Notes: generated by a model not told the origin, from the letters alone. A stretch of DNA of 64,000 nucleotides from Micrococcales bacterium (GCA_016212425.1 JACRGJ010000031.1:1-64000), one strand, 5' to 3'. Counted from the first letter of the stretch, positions 34,304 to 43,134 are shown. Numbers and translations: made by a program.

Positions 34304-35190
34304 TTGATCGCTCCCATCGCCAGTCCGCGGACCAGCTGCTTCTGCGCGACCCACCCGGCGATGACGACCGGGAGCACCGCGATGGTGGAGGCCGCCGACA
34401 GCACGGCCAGGAAGAAGCCGCGCCCGTCGACGAAGCTGGCTAGGAACGGCGGCGTCGTGCGCGCCGCCGTCGAGGTCAGGATGCTGGCGAGGAAGTACTC
34501 GTTCCAGGCGAAGATGAAGCAGATCAGCCCCGCCGCGGCGATGCCGGGGAGGACGATCGGGATCACGACCCGGAAGAGCTCGGTGCGCAGCTTCGCCCCG
34601 TCGATCTGGGCCGCCTCGACGATCTCGACCGGCACCTCGGAGAGGAACGATCGCATCATCCAGATGGCGATCGGCAGGTTGACGCCGACGTACAGGATCA
34701 TCAGGGCGTTGATGTTGTCGAGCAGTCCGAGCGTCTGCAGGATCAGGTACACGGGGATGATCGAGGCCGCGACCGGCATGAACCGGGTCGAGATGAAGAA
34801 GAACAGCGCGTCGCGCACCTTCACGATCGGGCGGATGCTGAGGGCGTAGGCCGCGGGGATCGCCAGCAGCAGCACGATGATCGTCGATCCGACGCTTGCG
34901 GTGAGCGAGTTGATGAGGTACGGCGCCATGTCGCGGGCGAACACCTTGCCGAACGAGTCGAGCGTCCAATCGGCCAGGAACGTCGGCGGATCGGTGGCCG
35001 CCTGACGCTCGGGCTTGAACGCCGTGAGCACCATCCACAGCACGGGGAAGAAGAACACGACCACCACGCCCCAGGTGAGGAGGGTGATCGCGCCGCCCCG
35101 GATCCTCCGACGTGTCCCTGCGGCGGTCAGTCGCCGGCCGAGCGGACGAGCGGAGGCGGTCGCCCTGGGGGCGAGGGCATCGGTGGTCAT
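34300..35190 (-). CDS. Polyol ABC transporter permease (MalG/SmoG-type)
   Basis: 296 residues, six helices after an Arg/Ala-rich N-terminus. The EAA loop is EAAQIDGAKLRTELFRVVIP, followed by FIFAWNEYFLASIL, a pairing typical of sorbitol/mannitol (Smo) importers. The ATG start overlaps the upstream permease stop by 4 bp, and its stop overlaps the dehydrogenase start. Confidence 0.92.
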   Translation of the reverse strand: MTTDALAPRATASARPLGRRLTAAGTRRRIRGGAITLLTWGVVVVFFFPVLWMVLTAFKPERQAATDPPTFLADWTLDSFGKVFARDMAPYLINSLTASVGSTIIVLLLAIPAAYALSIRPIVKVRDALFFFISTRFMPVAASIIPVYLILQTLGLLDNINALMILYVGVNLPIAIWMMRSFLSEVPVEIVEAAQIDGAKLRTELFRVVIPIVLPGIAAAGLICFIFAWNEYFLASILTSTAARTTPPFLASFVDGRGFFLAVLSAASTIAVLPVVIAGWVAQKQLVRGLAMGAIK

Positions 35191-36149
35191 CGGGTTCCCT
35201 CCGTGAAGACCTTGAACAGCGTGCGGAGCGCGACCGTCGCGATGACGATCGTCACGAGGACGGTGATGACCCCGTAGGCGGCCGCCTCGCCCACCTCGAG
35301 CCCCACGAACGCCCGCTCGTAGAGGAGGTAGGCGAGGGTCTTGGTGCCGCCGGATCCGCGGGTCATGATGGCGACCGGATCGAAGACCTGCACCAGCTGG
35401 ATCGACCCGAGCAGCACCGCGATCTCCACGTACTGGCGCATGTGCGGCAGCGTGATCGACGTGAACGTGCGCCACGCGCCGGCGCCGTCCACGGACGACG
35501 CCTCGAGGATGTCGCGGGACTGCGACTGCAGACCCGCGAGCAGGATGAGGGTGAAGAACGGGGTGTACTGCCAGGTCAGAACGAGGATCACGGTCGCGAC
35601 GGGGACATCCGTGTTCCAGGCGACGGACGGGAGCCCGAGGAGCCCGAGCCCCCAGTTGACCATGCCCGTCGAGGCCTCGAACATCGACCACTTCCAGATG
35701 AGCGCTGCGGCGGCGGGCATGATCAGGAACGGGGTGATGATCATGGTCCGCGCCAGCGCGCGGCCCCGGAACGGCCGGTCCAGCAGAACCGCGAACAGAA
35801 GACCGAGGACCGTCGAGAGGACCACCGTGGACCCGGTGATCACCACCGTCGCGAGCAGCGACGAGAGGAAGGATCCGTTGGAGAAGACCCTGGCGTAGTT
35901 CTCGAACCAGGCGAACCGCTGATCCGCGGGTCGGAGGAGGTTCCAGGACTGCAGCGAGTAGTAGATGGTGATGACGAAGGGCACCTGCGTCAGCACGATC
36001 GAGACGATCAGGGCGGGCCAGAGCAGTGCTCGGGAGACCCCGAGCCGGCGCAGCCCTCGGCGTGGCGGAGCGGCGGGACCGGGAAGAGGCTGCGGGGGCG
36101 GGCCGTCGGCGATCCGGGTCGCCGCGGTGGAGGGTGTTGTCGTCGACAT
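35187..36149 (-). CDS. Polyol ABC transporter permease (MalF/SmoF-type)
   Basis: 320 residues, about six helices after a Pro-rich cytoplasmic start. The EAA loop is EASSVDGAGAWRTFTSITLP. ATG 36149 is preceded by AGGAG; an in-frame upstream extension is Pro-rich and not supported. A 144-bp gap with two strong hairpins separates it from the binding-protein gene. Confidence 0.9.
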   Translation of the reverse strand: MSTTTPSTAATRIADGPPPQPLPGPAAPPRRGLRRLGVSRALLWPALIVSIVLTQVPFVITIYYSLQSWNLLRPADQRFAWFENYARVFSNGSFLSSLLATVVITGSTVVLSTVLGLLFAVLLDRPFRGRALARTMIITPFLIMPAAAALIWKWSMFEASTGMVNWGLGLLGLPSVAWNTDVPVATVILVLTWQYTPFFTLILLAGLQSQSRDILEASSVDGAGAWRTFTSITLPHMRQYVEIAVLLGSIQLVQVFDPVAIMTRGSGGTKTLAYLLYERAFVGLEVGEAAAYGVITVLVTIVIATVALRTLFKVFTEGTR

Positions 36150-36208
36150 CGTCGTCGCTCCTGGGTTGGTCAGAGCTGGGCTGATTCGGGGGGGGCTGCT
36201 GGTCGGAG

Positions 36209-36258
36209 CGTCGGGCGGGAAGCCCGACGGTGCCGATCGGACGACTCCGACCGGCACC
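36209..36258 (-). terminator. Two consecutive intercistronic hairpins
   Basis: Hairpin 1 has perfect 8-bp arms CGTCGGGC (36209-36216) and GCCCGACG (36222-36229) with a 5-nt loop. Hairpin 2 has 12-nt arms 36229-36240 and 36247-36258 with one mismatch and a 6-nt loop. They share base 36229, so they compete or stack. The position between binding-protein and permease genes mirrors the hairpin at 10201-10234, suggesting partial termination or 3'-end protection. Confidence 0.72.
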
Positions 36259-36293
36259 GCGGGCTCCCGTCACCAACTACGGGAGCGGGCTGT

Positions 36294-37637
36294 TCACTTC
36301 TGCTTGTCGCCCGCGGCCTGCGCGAGCTTCTGCCCCTTGGCCAGCACGGGCGCCAGTTGCGAGCGCCCGGCGAAGACCTCGGCCATGTCCTGCGACACCT
36401 GGTTGCCGATGTCCTGGAACTCCGGGATCGACACGAACTGGATGCCGGTGTAGGGCTGCGGCTCCACGCCGGGGTTCTTCGGGTCGACGGATTCCATGAT
36501 CTGCTTGGTGATAGGGGCGAACGCGGACGCGGCCTTCTGGTACTGCGGGATCGAGTAGGTCGACGTGCGGGCCCCCGGGGGAACGCGGCTCCAGCCGAGC
36601 TTCTGGCCGACCAGCTTCTGGTAGTCCTTCGACGTGGCCCACTTCACGAAGGTCTCGGCGGCATCTTTCTTCTTCGAGGTCGCCGGGATCGCGAGGTTCC
36701 ACGACCAGAGCCAGCCCGACTCCTTCGTCTCCTTGACGGGAGAGCGGGCGTAGCCCACCTTGCCGGCCACGGGGGACGCTTTCGGGTCCTCGACGGAGCC
36801 GGCGGCACTCGTGGCGTCGACCCACATGGCGCTCTTGCCCTGGCTGAAGTTGTTCAGGCACTCCGTGAAGCCGAAGGACACCGGATCGGCCTCCCCGGCG
36901 TCGCGCACCAGGTTGACGTAGAACTGGCTCGCCGCGGAGAATTTCGCGTCGTCGACGGTGGCGTTCCACTTGCTGTCGTACCAGTTGCCGCCGAAGGTCT
37001 TGACCACGGTGGTGAGCGGAGCGAACAGCTCTCCCCAGCCCGGCTTGCCGCGCAGGCAGATGCCGTCCTGCGTCGGCGTCTTCAGCTGACGCGCCATGGT
37101 GGCGACCTGATCCCAGGTCGGGCGTTCCGGCATGGTGAGGCCGGCCTTGGCGAAGATGTCCTTGTTGTACATCAGGAACGAGGACTCGCCGTAGAACGGC
37201 ACCGCGTAGAGCTTGCCGCCGGAGGTGAGTCCGGCCCGAACCGGCGGGAACAGGTCGTTCACGTCGTAGGACTTGCTGCTGGTCGCCTGGGTCAGGTCGG
37301 AGAGCCAGCCGTTCTTCGCCCAGATCGGCACCTCGTAGGCACCGACGGTGACGATGTCGTACTGACCGCCCTTGGTGGCCACATCCTTCGTGACCGCGTC
37401 GCGGAGGTCGTTCTCCTCCATCTGGATGAACTTGACGCTGATGTCGGGGTACTTCTTCTCGAACTCCCCCTTCAGCTCCTCCATGTCCTTCATCTGCGGG
37501 TTGTTGACGGTGGCGAGGGTGAGGGTGGTCTTGCCGCCCGAGGTGTTGCCCGCCCCGGCGCCGGCACAGCCGCTGAGAACGAGGGCACCGGCGACGAGCG
37601 TGACGCCCACCCCGAGAATGCTGCGTTTGACGTGCAT
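36294..37637 (-). CDS. Polyol-binding lipoprotein (ABC importer)
   Basis: 447 residues. The start is fixed by an AAGGAG site before MHVKRS, and the lipobox is LSGC (C24). The family-1 solute-binding fold follows (TTLTLATVNNPQMKDME onward), resembling SmoE-type sorbitol/mannitol-binding proteins. It is the first gene of the operon binding protein, permease, permease, dehydrogenase, kinase, mannitol dehydrogenase. No ATPase gene is included, so a shared one is presumed. Confidence 0.9.
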   Translation of the reverse strand: MHVKRSILGVGVTLVAGALVLSGCAGAGAGNTSGGKTTLTLATVNNPQMKDMEELKGEFEKKYPDISVKFIQMEENDLRDAVTKDVATKGGQYDIVTVGAYEVPIWAKNGWLSDLTQATSSKSYDVNDLFPPVRAGLTSGGKLYAVPFYGESSFLMYNKDIFAKAGLTMPERPTWDQVATMARQLKTPTQDGICLRGKPGWGELFAPLTTVVKTFGGNWYDSKWNATVDDAKFSAASQFYVNLVRDAGEADPVSFGFTECLNNFSQGKSAMWVDATSAAGSVEDPKASPVAGKVGYARSPVKETKESGWLWSWNLAIPATSKKKDAAETFVKWATSKDYQKLVGQKLGWSRVPPGARTSTYSIPQYQKAASAFAPITKQIMESVDPKNPGVEPQPYTGIQFVSIPEFQDIGNQVSQDMAEVFAGRSQLAPVLAKGQKLAQAAGDKQK

Positions 37638-37973
37638 GGATACTCCTTTGTGTGACATGCAAGCGCCGCCGATTCGATGCTGCGGGCGACGGATTAGGAG
37701 TGACGGTATTGCGGCGCGGGCTGCCGGTACTAGCGGCTCCCCTCCACGCTTCTGGTACTTTCATTCCCGGCTGGGCGGGCGGGCACTTGCGCTGTCCGTC
37801 GACGTCCCGCGCGACCGGACCGGCTCCGCGGACGCTCGCTCAGGGCGGCGCGTGGGTTCGATCGCCATGGTGTTTCGAGGCACCCGCCGCCGGGGCGCAG
37901 GTGCCCCGCAGCGTCAGCGACGAGACGAACGAGAGCTCGGTCGCCCGGAGCCGCTGGAGCGTGCGCCCGTGCC
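37638..37973. other. 336-bp intergenic region, promoter side of the polyol operon
   Basis: No gene is supported in this stretch. The half next to the binding-protein gene holds an 11-bp direct repeat (37721-37731 and 37749-37759), probably regulatory. The half next to the ABC permease gene, which ends at 37974, is plain GC-rich sequence in which I see no clear hairpin terminator. Confidence 0.6.
37721..37759 (-). promoter_or_regulatory. Direct repeat, candidate AraC-type activator site
   Basis: CTGCCGGTACT (37721-37731) and CTTCTGGTACT (37749-37759) agree at 9 of 11 positions and are 28 bp apart start to start, close to three helical turns. They lie about 85-120 bp upstream of the polyol-binding protein gene. 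Direct repeats at such spacing are usual for AraC-family activators, and an AraC gene sits at the other end of this operon. Confidence 0.5.
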
Positions 37974-39209
37974 CTACGCGCGCCCGTGCGAGCTGCGGCT
38001 GCGCCGCGCCAGCGCGTCGAGGGCCACGGCGATCAGCACGACCGCCCCGGTGACCATGTAGCGGATGGACGAGTCGAGATTCAGCAGCGTGAGGCCGGAC
38101 GAGATCGAGGAGATCACCAGGATGCCGAGCAGCGCCGAGAACGCCGATCCGCGGCCGCCGAACAGGCTCGTGCCGCCGATCACCGCGGCTGCGATCGCAT
38201 TGAGATTCACGTCCCCCGCGCCGCTGGACTGCGCGGCCGAGCTGAGCCGGCCGGCGGCGAGCAGGCCGCCGACGGCGGCGAGGGTCGCGCTGGCGATGAA
38301 CGCGGAGGTGTAGATCGCGCGGACCCGGATGCCGCTGCGGCGCGCCGCCTCCCGGTTGCCGCCGACAGCGAAGAAGGCCCGGCCCCACGAGGTGCGGGTC
38401 AGCGCGTAGTTCGCGACGAGCACCAGCGCGACGAAGAACACGAACATCCAGCCGACCCCGCTGGCCTGGTAGAGGTACAGCGCCGCGGCTACGAGCACCG
38501 CCGCGAGGATCGCCGCCTGCACGACGATGACCCCGATGGTGGGAGCCGAGAGCCCGGCGGCGCGGCGGCGGCGCGCACCCGCGACCCGCTGCACCACGAA
38601 CACCGCCACGGTCACGGCCGCGAGCGCGTACGCCAGCCAGTCGGGAACGTAGAGCAGCTGACCGAGCAGCACGAGCGGCGAGTCGAACGGGATGTTGATG
38701 GTGCCGTCCGGGCCGAGCACGTAGAGCTGGAGACCGAGGAAGCCCAGCAGTCCTGCGAGGGAGATGACGAACGAGGGCACGCCGACCCGGTTGTAGATCT
38801 GCCCGTAGACCCATCCGATGACCGCGCCCGTGAGCACGGCGAGCAGGATGGCCAGCGGAAGCGCCAGCCCGTTGTTTACGTACTGCACGGCGAAGATCGC
38901 CGCGGACAGACCCGAGATCGAGCCGACGGAGAGGTCGATCTCGCCCACCAGCAGCACGAAGACGATGCCCAGCGCGATCACGCCGACCGGCGCCGACTGC
39001 ATGAGCAGGTCGGAGAGGTTGCGGGGGGAGAGGAACACGGGGTTCAGGATCTGGAAGATCGTCCAGATGATGATGAGGCCCGCGATGACCGGCAGCAGTC
39101 CGAGGTCGCCGTCGCGGATGCGCCCGAGGGACGCGCGCGCGGCACCGGCGAGCCCGGTGTCGGCGCGCAGCCGCTCGTCCTGCAGGTCGGTGGGGATGGC
39201 GGTGGTCAT
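37974..39209 (-). CDS. Sugar ABC transporter permease, XylH/RbsC-type
   Basis: 411 residues with more than ten hydrophobic segments, typical of the longer XylH group. It shows GIVFVLLVGEIDLSVGSI (the EIDLS motif), NREAARRSGI, and FIASATLAAVGGLLAAGRL near the end. It forms the membrane channel for the binding protein at 39961-41043. The ATG start overlaps the ATPase stop by 4 bp. Confidence 0.92.
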   Translation of the reverse strand: MTTAIPTDLQDERLRADTGLAGAARASLGRIRDGDLGLLPVIAGLIIIWTIFQILNPVFLSPRNLSDLLMQSAPVGVIALGIVFVLLVGEIDLSVGSISGLSAAIFAVQYVNNGLALPLAILLAVLTGAVIGWVYGQIYNRVGVPSFVISLAGLLGFLGLQLYVLGPDGTINIPFDSPLVLLGQLLYVPDWLAYALAAVTVAVFVVQRVAGARRRRAAGLSAPTIGVIVVQAAILAAVLVAAALYLYQASGVGWMFVFFVALVLVANYALTRTSWGRAFFAVGGNREAARRSGIRVRAIYTSAFIASATLAAVGGLLAAGRLSSAAQSSGAGDVNLNAIAAAVIGGTSLFGGRGSAFSALLGILVISSISSGLTLLNLDSSIRYMVTGAVVLIAVALDALARRSRSSHGRA

Positions 39210-39964
39210 GATGCTGCGCCCTCCTCGGCGCCGGCGCGTCCCGAGGCGCGTCGGGACACGGCGTTGTCGGTTGCTCCGGTGATCGCCGAGATGATCTCCT
39301 CGGTGGTCACCTCGCCAACCCGGAACTCGCCGTTGTTGCGTCCCAGACGCAGCACGACCACCCGGTCCGCGACCGCCTTCACGTCCTCCATGTTGTGGCT
39401 GACCAGGATGACGCCGAGCCCGCGATCCCGGAGTCGCTCGACCAGGTTCAGCACCTCGGCGGTCTGGGCGACGCCGAGCGCCGCTGTCGGCTCGTCGAGG
39501 ATGATCAGCTTGGGCTCCCCGAGGAGGCTCCGCGCGATCGCGACGGTCTGGCGCTGACCTCCGGAGAGGCTCGCGATGGGGATCCGGACCGAGGGGATCT
39601 TCGCCGAGAGCTGCCGCAGCAGCTCCCAGCTGCGCACCTCCATCCCGATCTCGTCGAGGTTCAGCTTGCGCTTCTCCTGACCCAGGAACAGGTTCGCCAC
39701 CACATCGAGGTTGTCGCAGAGCGCCAGATCCTGGAAGACGGTGGCGATGCCGCGGTCGAGGGAGGCCTGGGGGGTCGGCAGCGTCACCGGGTCGCCGCCG
39801 AAGCGGATCGTGCCCGAGGTGGGCGCGTGCACCCCCGAGAGGATCTTCACCAGAGTCGACGTCCCTGCGCCGTTGTCGCCCACGATCGCAACCACCTCAC
39901 CCGACGAGACCGTCAGGTGGATGTCGACCGGGCGGTCGACCCCGGTGACGCTGCCGACGGTCAC
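39206..39964 (-). CDS. Sugar ABC transporter ATPase with substituted Walker A lysine and shortened N-terminus
   Basis: 252 residues, a single ABC domain. Walker A reads GDNGAGTST, with Thr where the invariant Lys should be. The Q-loop (VFQDLAL), signature LSGGQRQTVAIAR, Walker B LIILDEP and H-loop LVSHN are all intact. The protein starts VTVGSVTGVDRPVDIHLTVSSGE, lacking the usual first strand and A-loop aromatic (LxxVSKxFG). The GTG start lies in a GTGA overlap with the binding-protein stop, so the shortening is real unless the base calls are wrong. Loss of the Walker A Lys normally abolishes ATP hydrolysis. Confidence 0.85.
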   Translation of the reverse strand: MTVGSVTGVDRPVDIHLTVSSGEVVAIVGDNGAGTSTLVKILSGVHAPTSGTIRFGGDPVTLPTPQASLDRGIATVFQDLALCDNLDVVANLFLGQEKRKLNLDEIGMEVRSWELLRQLSAKIPSVRIPIASLSGGQRQTVAIARSLLGEPKLIILDEPTAALGVAQTAEVLNLVERLRDRGLGVILVSHNMEDVKAVADRVVVLRLGRNNGEFRVGEVTTEEIISAITGATDNAVSRRASGRAGAEEGAAS

Positions 39965-41043
39965 TGGACGCCGAGCGCGGCGCAGCCCGCCGCGTACTCG
40001 CCGGTGCAGACCTTCGCCGCGGTGTAGATGCCGCCGTCGAAGATGATCTCCTTGACGTTGTCCTTGGTGACCACCTTCGGGGTGAACAGCTGCGACGGGG
40101 TGTTGAACAGGGTGTCGGTCTGCTTCGGCTTCTTGCCCTGCAGCAGCGCCCACGTCACCTCCGCGGCGGCGCCCGCGACGATCTTGATCGGCTTGGAGAT
40201 CGTGTTGTACTGCGACCCGGAGACGATCCTCTGAATCGCCGCGACCTCCGCGTCGTTGCCGGTCACCGGCGGCACGGGGTCGACGTTGCCGGCCTTGAAG
40301 GCGGCGATGGCGCCGGATGCGGTGCCATCGTTCGCGGCGACGACGCCGGCGATCTGCGGACCGAACTGGGTGACCTGTCCGGAGGCCCAGTCCTGCGCCT
40401 TCTGCGGATCCCAGGCGGGCGTGTCGTACTCGGCGAGCACCTTGAACTCCGACGGATCGACCACCGAGCTCACCCCCTTCTTGATCAGCTGAGCGGCGTC
40501 GTCGGTCGGGGATCCGTTGATCTGCAGGACGCCTCCCGAGGCCCCGTCCGCCTGGAGCTTGTCCACCAGGGACTGGGCGATCAGCTTGCCGATGCCCTCG
40601 TTGTCGAAGGAGACGTAGAAGTCGGCGGCGGTCTTCACGATCGGGCGGTCGTAGGTGACGACCTTGATCTTCTGGGACTGCGCCTTCCGGACGATCGCGG
40701 CCGCGGCCGTGGTGTCGACCGCGGAGATCACGATGACCTTCGCGCCCTGCGTGATCACCGAGTCGGCCTGCTGCTGCTGCTTGGCCGGGTCGCCGGCGGC
40801 GTTCTGGTAGATCACCTTGCAATCGGAGCAGAGCTGCTTCATGCGGGCCTTGAACAGCGGGCTGTCCTGCTGCTCGTAGCGGGTGGAGGCGAGATCGGGC
40901 ATCAGGAAGGCGACCGTGCTGCCGGCCGCACCTCCCCCCGAACCCGAGGTGGTGCCGCTGTTCCCGCCGGCGCAGCCGGCCAGGACCAGGAGGGCGGAGA
41001 CGGTCGCGGCCGCGATCGCCCAGCGCCGAGGGGCCTTCGTCAT
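39961..41043 (-). CDS. Periplasmic-type sugar-binding lipoprotein (XylF/RbsB fold)
   Basis: 360 residues. Lipobox LAGC (C24) after a short signal, a Ser/Gly linker, then a type-I periplasmic-binding fold (TVAFLMPDLASTRYEQQD, GAKVIVISAVDTTAAAAIV, GVVAANDGTASGAIAAFKAG). This is the XylF-like group. It is first in the order binding protein, ATPase, permease, unlike the two cluster-1 importers elsewhere in the window. It is divergent from the DeoR regulator, with a shared 168-bp control region. Confidence 0.92.
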   Translation of the reverse strand: MTKAPRRWAIAAATVSALLVLAGCAGGNSGTTSGSGGGAAGSTVAFLMPDLASTRYEQQDSPLFKARMKQLCSDCKVIYQNAAGDPAKQQQQADSVITQGAKVIVISAVDTTAAAAIVRKAQSQKIKVVTYDRPIVKTAADFYVSFDNEGIGKLIAQSLVDKLQADGASGGVLQINGSPTDDAAQLIKKGVSSVVDPSEFKVLAEYDTPAWDPQKAQDWASGQVTQFGPQIAGVVAANDGTASGAIAAFKAGNVDPVPPVTGNDAEVAAIQRIVSGSQYNTISKPIKIVAGAAAEVTWALLQGKKPKQTDTLFNTPSQLFTPKVVTKDNVKEIIFDGGIYTAAKVCTGEYAAGCAALGVQ

Positions 41044-41106
41044 CGGATCTCCTCATCGAGAATGGTGGTGCAGGGGAACGGGCGCAGAACCGCGCGCCGT
41101 GGACGC

Positions 41107-41137
41107 ACCCTACCAACCTCGACGTTAGATCTGTCAA
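41107..41137 (-). promoter_or_regulatory. Promoter of the XylF-like operon
   Basis: On the minus strand a consensus TTGACA (41137-41132) is followed, after 19 bp, by TAGGGT (41112-41107), an actinobacterial TAnnnT -10. The -35 overlaps sequence containing TAACACCCGGGTTGAC (minus strand), which shares the TAACA/TGTTA half-site with 42018-42034, so the DeoR protein may bind here. Confidence 0.5.
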
Positions 41138-41211
41138 CCCGGGTGTTAAATTCGTTGCTCGATTGGCTGATCGGCCCCCTCGATACACTCTCGAGTGGTG
41201 AAGGAGCGCGA

Positions 41212-41997
41212 ATGACGACCCCCCATCCGGCCGGATCGCGGATCGCACGCCAGCGGCAGATCCTCGACCACGTGCTCGCGCGGGGACAGGCGGGCGAGGC
41301 CGAACTGGCGGAGCTGACCGGGCGCAGCGTCATGACGGTGCACCGCGACCTGGACGATCTGGCGCAGCGGCAGCTGCTCCGCCGCTTCCACGGCGGCGTC
41401 TCCGCCCTGCCGACCAGCGTGTTCGAATCGAGCTCGGACTTCCGGCGCCAGCGGCACACCGAGTCCAAAGCGGCGCTCGCCGCCGCGGCGGCACGGATGA
41501 TCGAGCCGGGGATGAGCGTGATGCTCGACGATTCCACGACCGTCCTCGCGATGGCCGAACTCCTTCGCGACATCGCTCCCCTGACCGTGATCACCAACTA
41601 CCGACAGGTGCTCGAGCGCCTGTCGGACGCCGCCGACATCCGTCTCATCGTGATCGGCGGCCAGTACTCCCGCACGCACGACTCCTTCATCGGTCCCCCC
41701 GACCAGACCAACGTCGAGTCCTACGCGGTCGACATCGCCTTCCAGTCCACCTCCACCATGGACGAGTCGATGACCTACCACCAGGAGCAGGAGGTGGTGA
41801 GCATGAAGCGCACCATGCTGCGCTGCGGCACGCGCCGGGTGCTGCTCATGGACGGCACCAAGGTGGGCCACACCTCCCTGCACCGCTTCGTGCCGGTGTC
41901 GGCGTTCACCGACGTGCTGCTCACCGACGACGTCGATCCGGAGATCGCCGCGCGGGTGGCCGAGCGGGCGGCGCTGCAGCTCGTCCCGACACACTGA
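41212..41997 (+). CDS. DeoR/GlpR-family repressor of the carbohydrate locus
   Basis: 261 residues. AAGGAG precedes ATG 41212. The N-terminal HTH is GEAELAELTGRSVMTVHRDLDDL followed by the LLRRFHGGV wing. The C-terminal sugar-phosphate isomerase-like sensor includes MLDDSTTVLAMAELL, VITNYRQVL and VLLMDGTKVGHTSLHRF. Such repressors respond to phosphorylated sugars, consistent with the two kinases downstream. It lies between the divergent importer and catabolic operons and probably controls both. Confidence 0.92.
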   Translation: MTTPHPAGSRIARQRQILDHVLARGQAGEAELAELTGRSVMTVHRDLDDLAQRQLLRRFHGGVSALPTSVFESSSDFRRQRHTESKAALAAAAARMIEPGMSVMLDDSTTVLAMAELLRDIAPLTVITNYRQVLERLSDAADIRLIVIGGQYSRTHDSFIGPPDQTNVESYAVDIAFQSTSTMDESMTYHQEQEVVSMKRTMLRCGTRRVLLMDGTKVGHTSLHRFVPVSAFTDVLLTDDVDPEIAARVAERAALQLVPTH

Positions 41998-42017
41998 TCC
42001 AGCGACGGTGGTAGACC

Positions 42018-42034
42018 TAACATCCGCCGTGTTA
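42018..42034 (+). promoter_or_regulatory. Inverted repeat, candidate DeoR operator
   Basis: TAACA (42018-42022) and TGTTA (42030-42034) form a 17-bp inverted repeat with 5-bp arms between the DeoR gene and the dehydrogenase gene. A related GTGTTA half-site occurs at 41143-41148 in the other control region. The arms are short, so confidence is limited. Confidence 0.42.
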
Positions 42035-42087
42035 CAGTCCGGATGCCGGAGGCGACCCTTGCCGCCGCTCGGCGGAGGAGGACCGCG

Positions 42088-43134
42088 ATGACGCACATCC
42101 TGATCGCCGGCGACCGCTTCGTGACGCCCGCGCTCTTCCGCGCGGCGCTCGAGCGTCGGCTCGGCGGCGAGGCGCGCTACACGGACTGGGAGCTCCCGTG
42201 GCCGGACGAGCCGTTCGGGAGCGTCGCCGGGGTCGAGGAGGCGAGCGGGACGCCGGAGGAGACCATCGAGCACCTCGGCGACGCCGAGATCGCGGTCACC
42301 CAGATGGCGCCGTTCACCGCCGAGGTCTTCGGCGCCCGGCCCGGGCTGCGCCTCGTCGGCGTCTGCCGCGGCGGTCCCGTCAACGTCGACCTCGCGGCGG
42401 CGACCGAGGCCGGCGTGGTCGTGACCTTCGCACCGGGCCGCAACGCCCAGGCGGCGGCGGAGTACGCCGTCGCTCTCATGCTCACGGCGTCGCGGCGGAT
42501 CGCCGACGCCGATCACGAACTGCGCAACGGGGTGTGGCGGGGCGACTACTACGCTCTCGACGCGGTCGGCACCGAGTTGGGCGCCGCGACCGTCGGGCTG
42601 GTGGGCTACGGCGCCATCGGACGGATCGTCGCGCGCATCCTGATCGCCTTCGGTGCGGAGGTGGTCGCCTCGGATCCCTACGCCGATCCGGACGCCCTTG
42701 CGGCCGACGGGGTGCGGGCGGTGCCCCTCGACGAGCTGCTCGCGAGCTCGGACATCGTCAGCCTCCACGCGCGCCTCACCCCCGAGACCCGGCACCTGCT
42801 GGATGCCGCGGCGCTCGAGCGGATGAAGCCCGGCGCGGTGCTGGTCAACAGCGCCCGCGGCGGACTGCTCGACTACGCGCCCCTGCCCGGCCTGCTGCGC
42901 AGCGGGCGGCTCGGCGCGCTGGCCCTCGACGTCTACGACCTGGAGCCCCCGCCGCCGGACTGGCCGCTGCTCACGGCGCCCAACGTCGTGCTGTCCCCGC
43001 ATCTGGCCGGGGCGACGCGGCAGACGGCGGAGCGGGCGGCGGCGATCGTCGCCGACGACGTCGCGCTCTTCGCCGCGGGGCAGCGGCCGGCGCACGTCGC
43101 CAATCCGGAGGTGCTGGAGCGGGTGGGGGCATGA
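42088..43134 (+). CDS. D-isomer-specific 2-hydroxyacid dehydrogenase
   Basis: 348 residues, ATG after GGAGGAGG. The NAD-binding domain has VGLVGYGAIGRIVARIL (about 170-186). The catalytic Arg is in NSARGGLLD, the Glu in DVYDLEPPP and the His in SPHLAGATRQTAE, so the active site is complete. It interconverts a 2-keto acid and a D-2-hydroxy acid, or oxidises a phosphorylated sugar acid like SerA. It is the first of four tightly overlapping genes. The substrate is unknown. Confidence 0.9.
   Translation: MTHILIAGDRFVTPALFRAALERRLGGEARYTDWELPWPDEPFGSVAGVEEASGTPEETIEHLGDAEIAVTQMAPFTAEVFGARPGLRLVGVCRGGPVNVDLAAATEAGVVVTFAPGRNAQAAAEYAVALMLTASRRIADADHELRNGVWRGDYYALDAVGTELGAATVGLVGYGAIGRIVARILIAFGAEVVASDPYADPDALAADGVRAVPLDELLASSDIVSLHARLTPETRHLLDAAALERMKPGAVLVNSARGGLLDYAPLPGLLRSGRLGALALDVYDLEPPPPDWPLLTAPNVVLSPHLAGATRQTAERAAAIVADDVALFAAGQRPAHVANPEVLERVGA

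Noticed and set aside
35112-37655. Long plus-strand frame opposite the polyol importer genes
   Set aside because: Composition is Arg/Asp/Gly repeats typical of antisense high-GC DNA; the minus strand has complete permease and binding-protein families.
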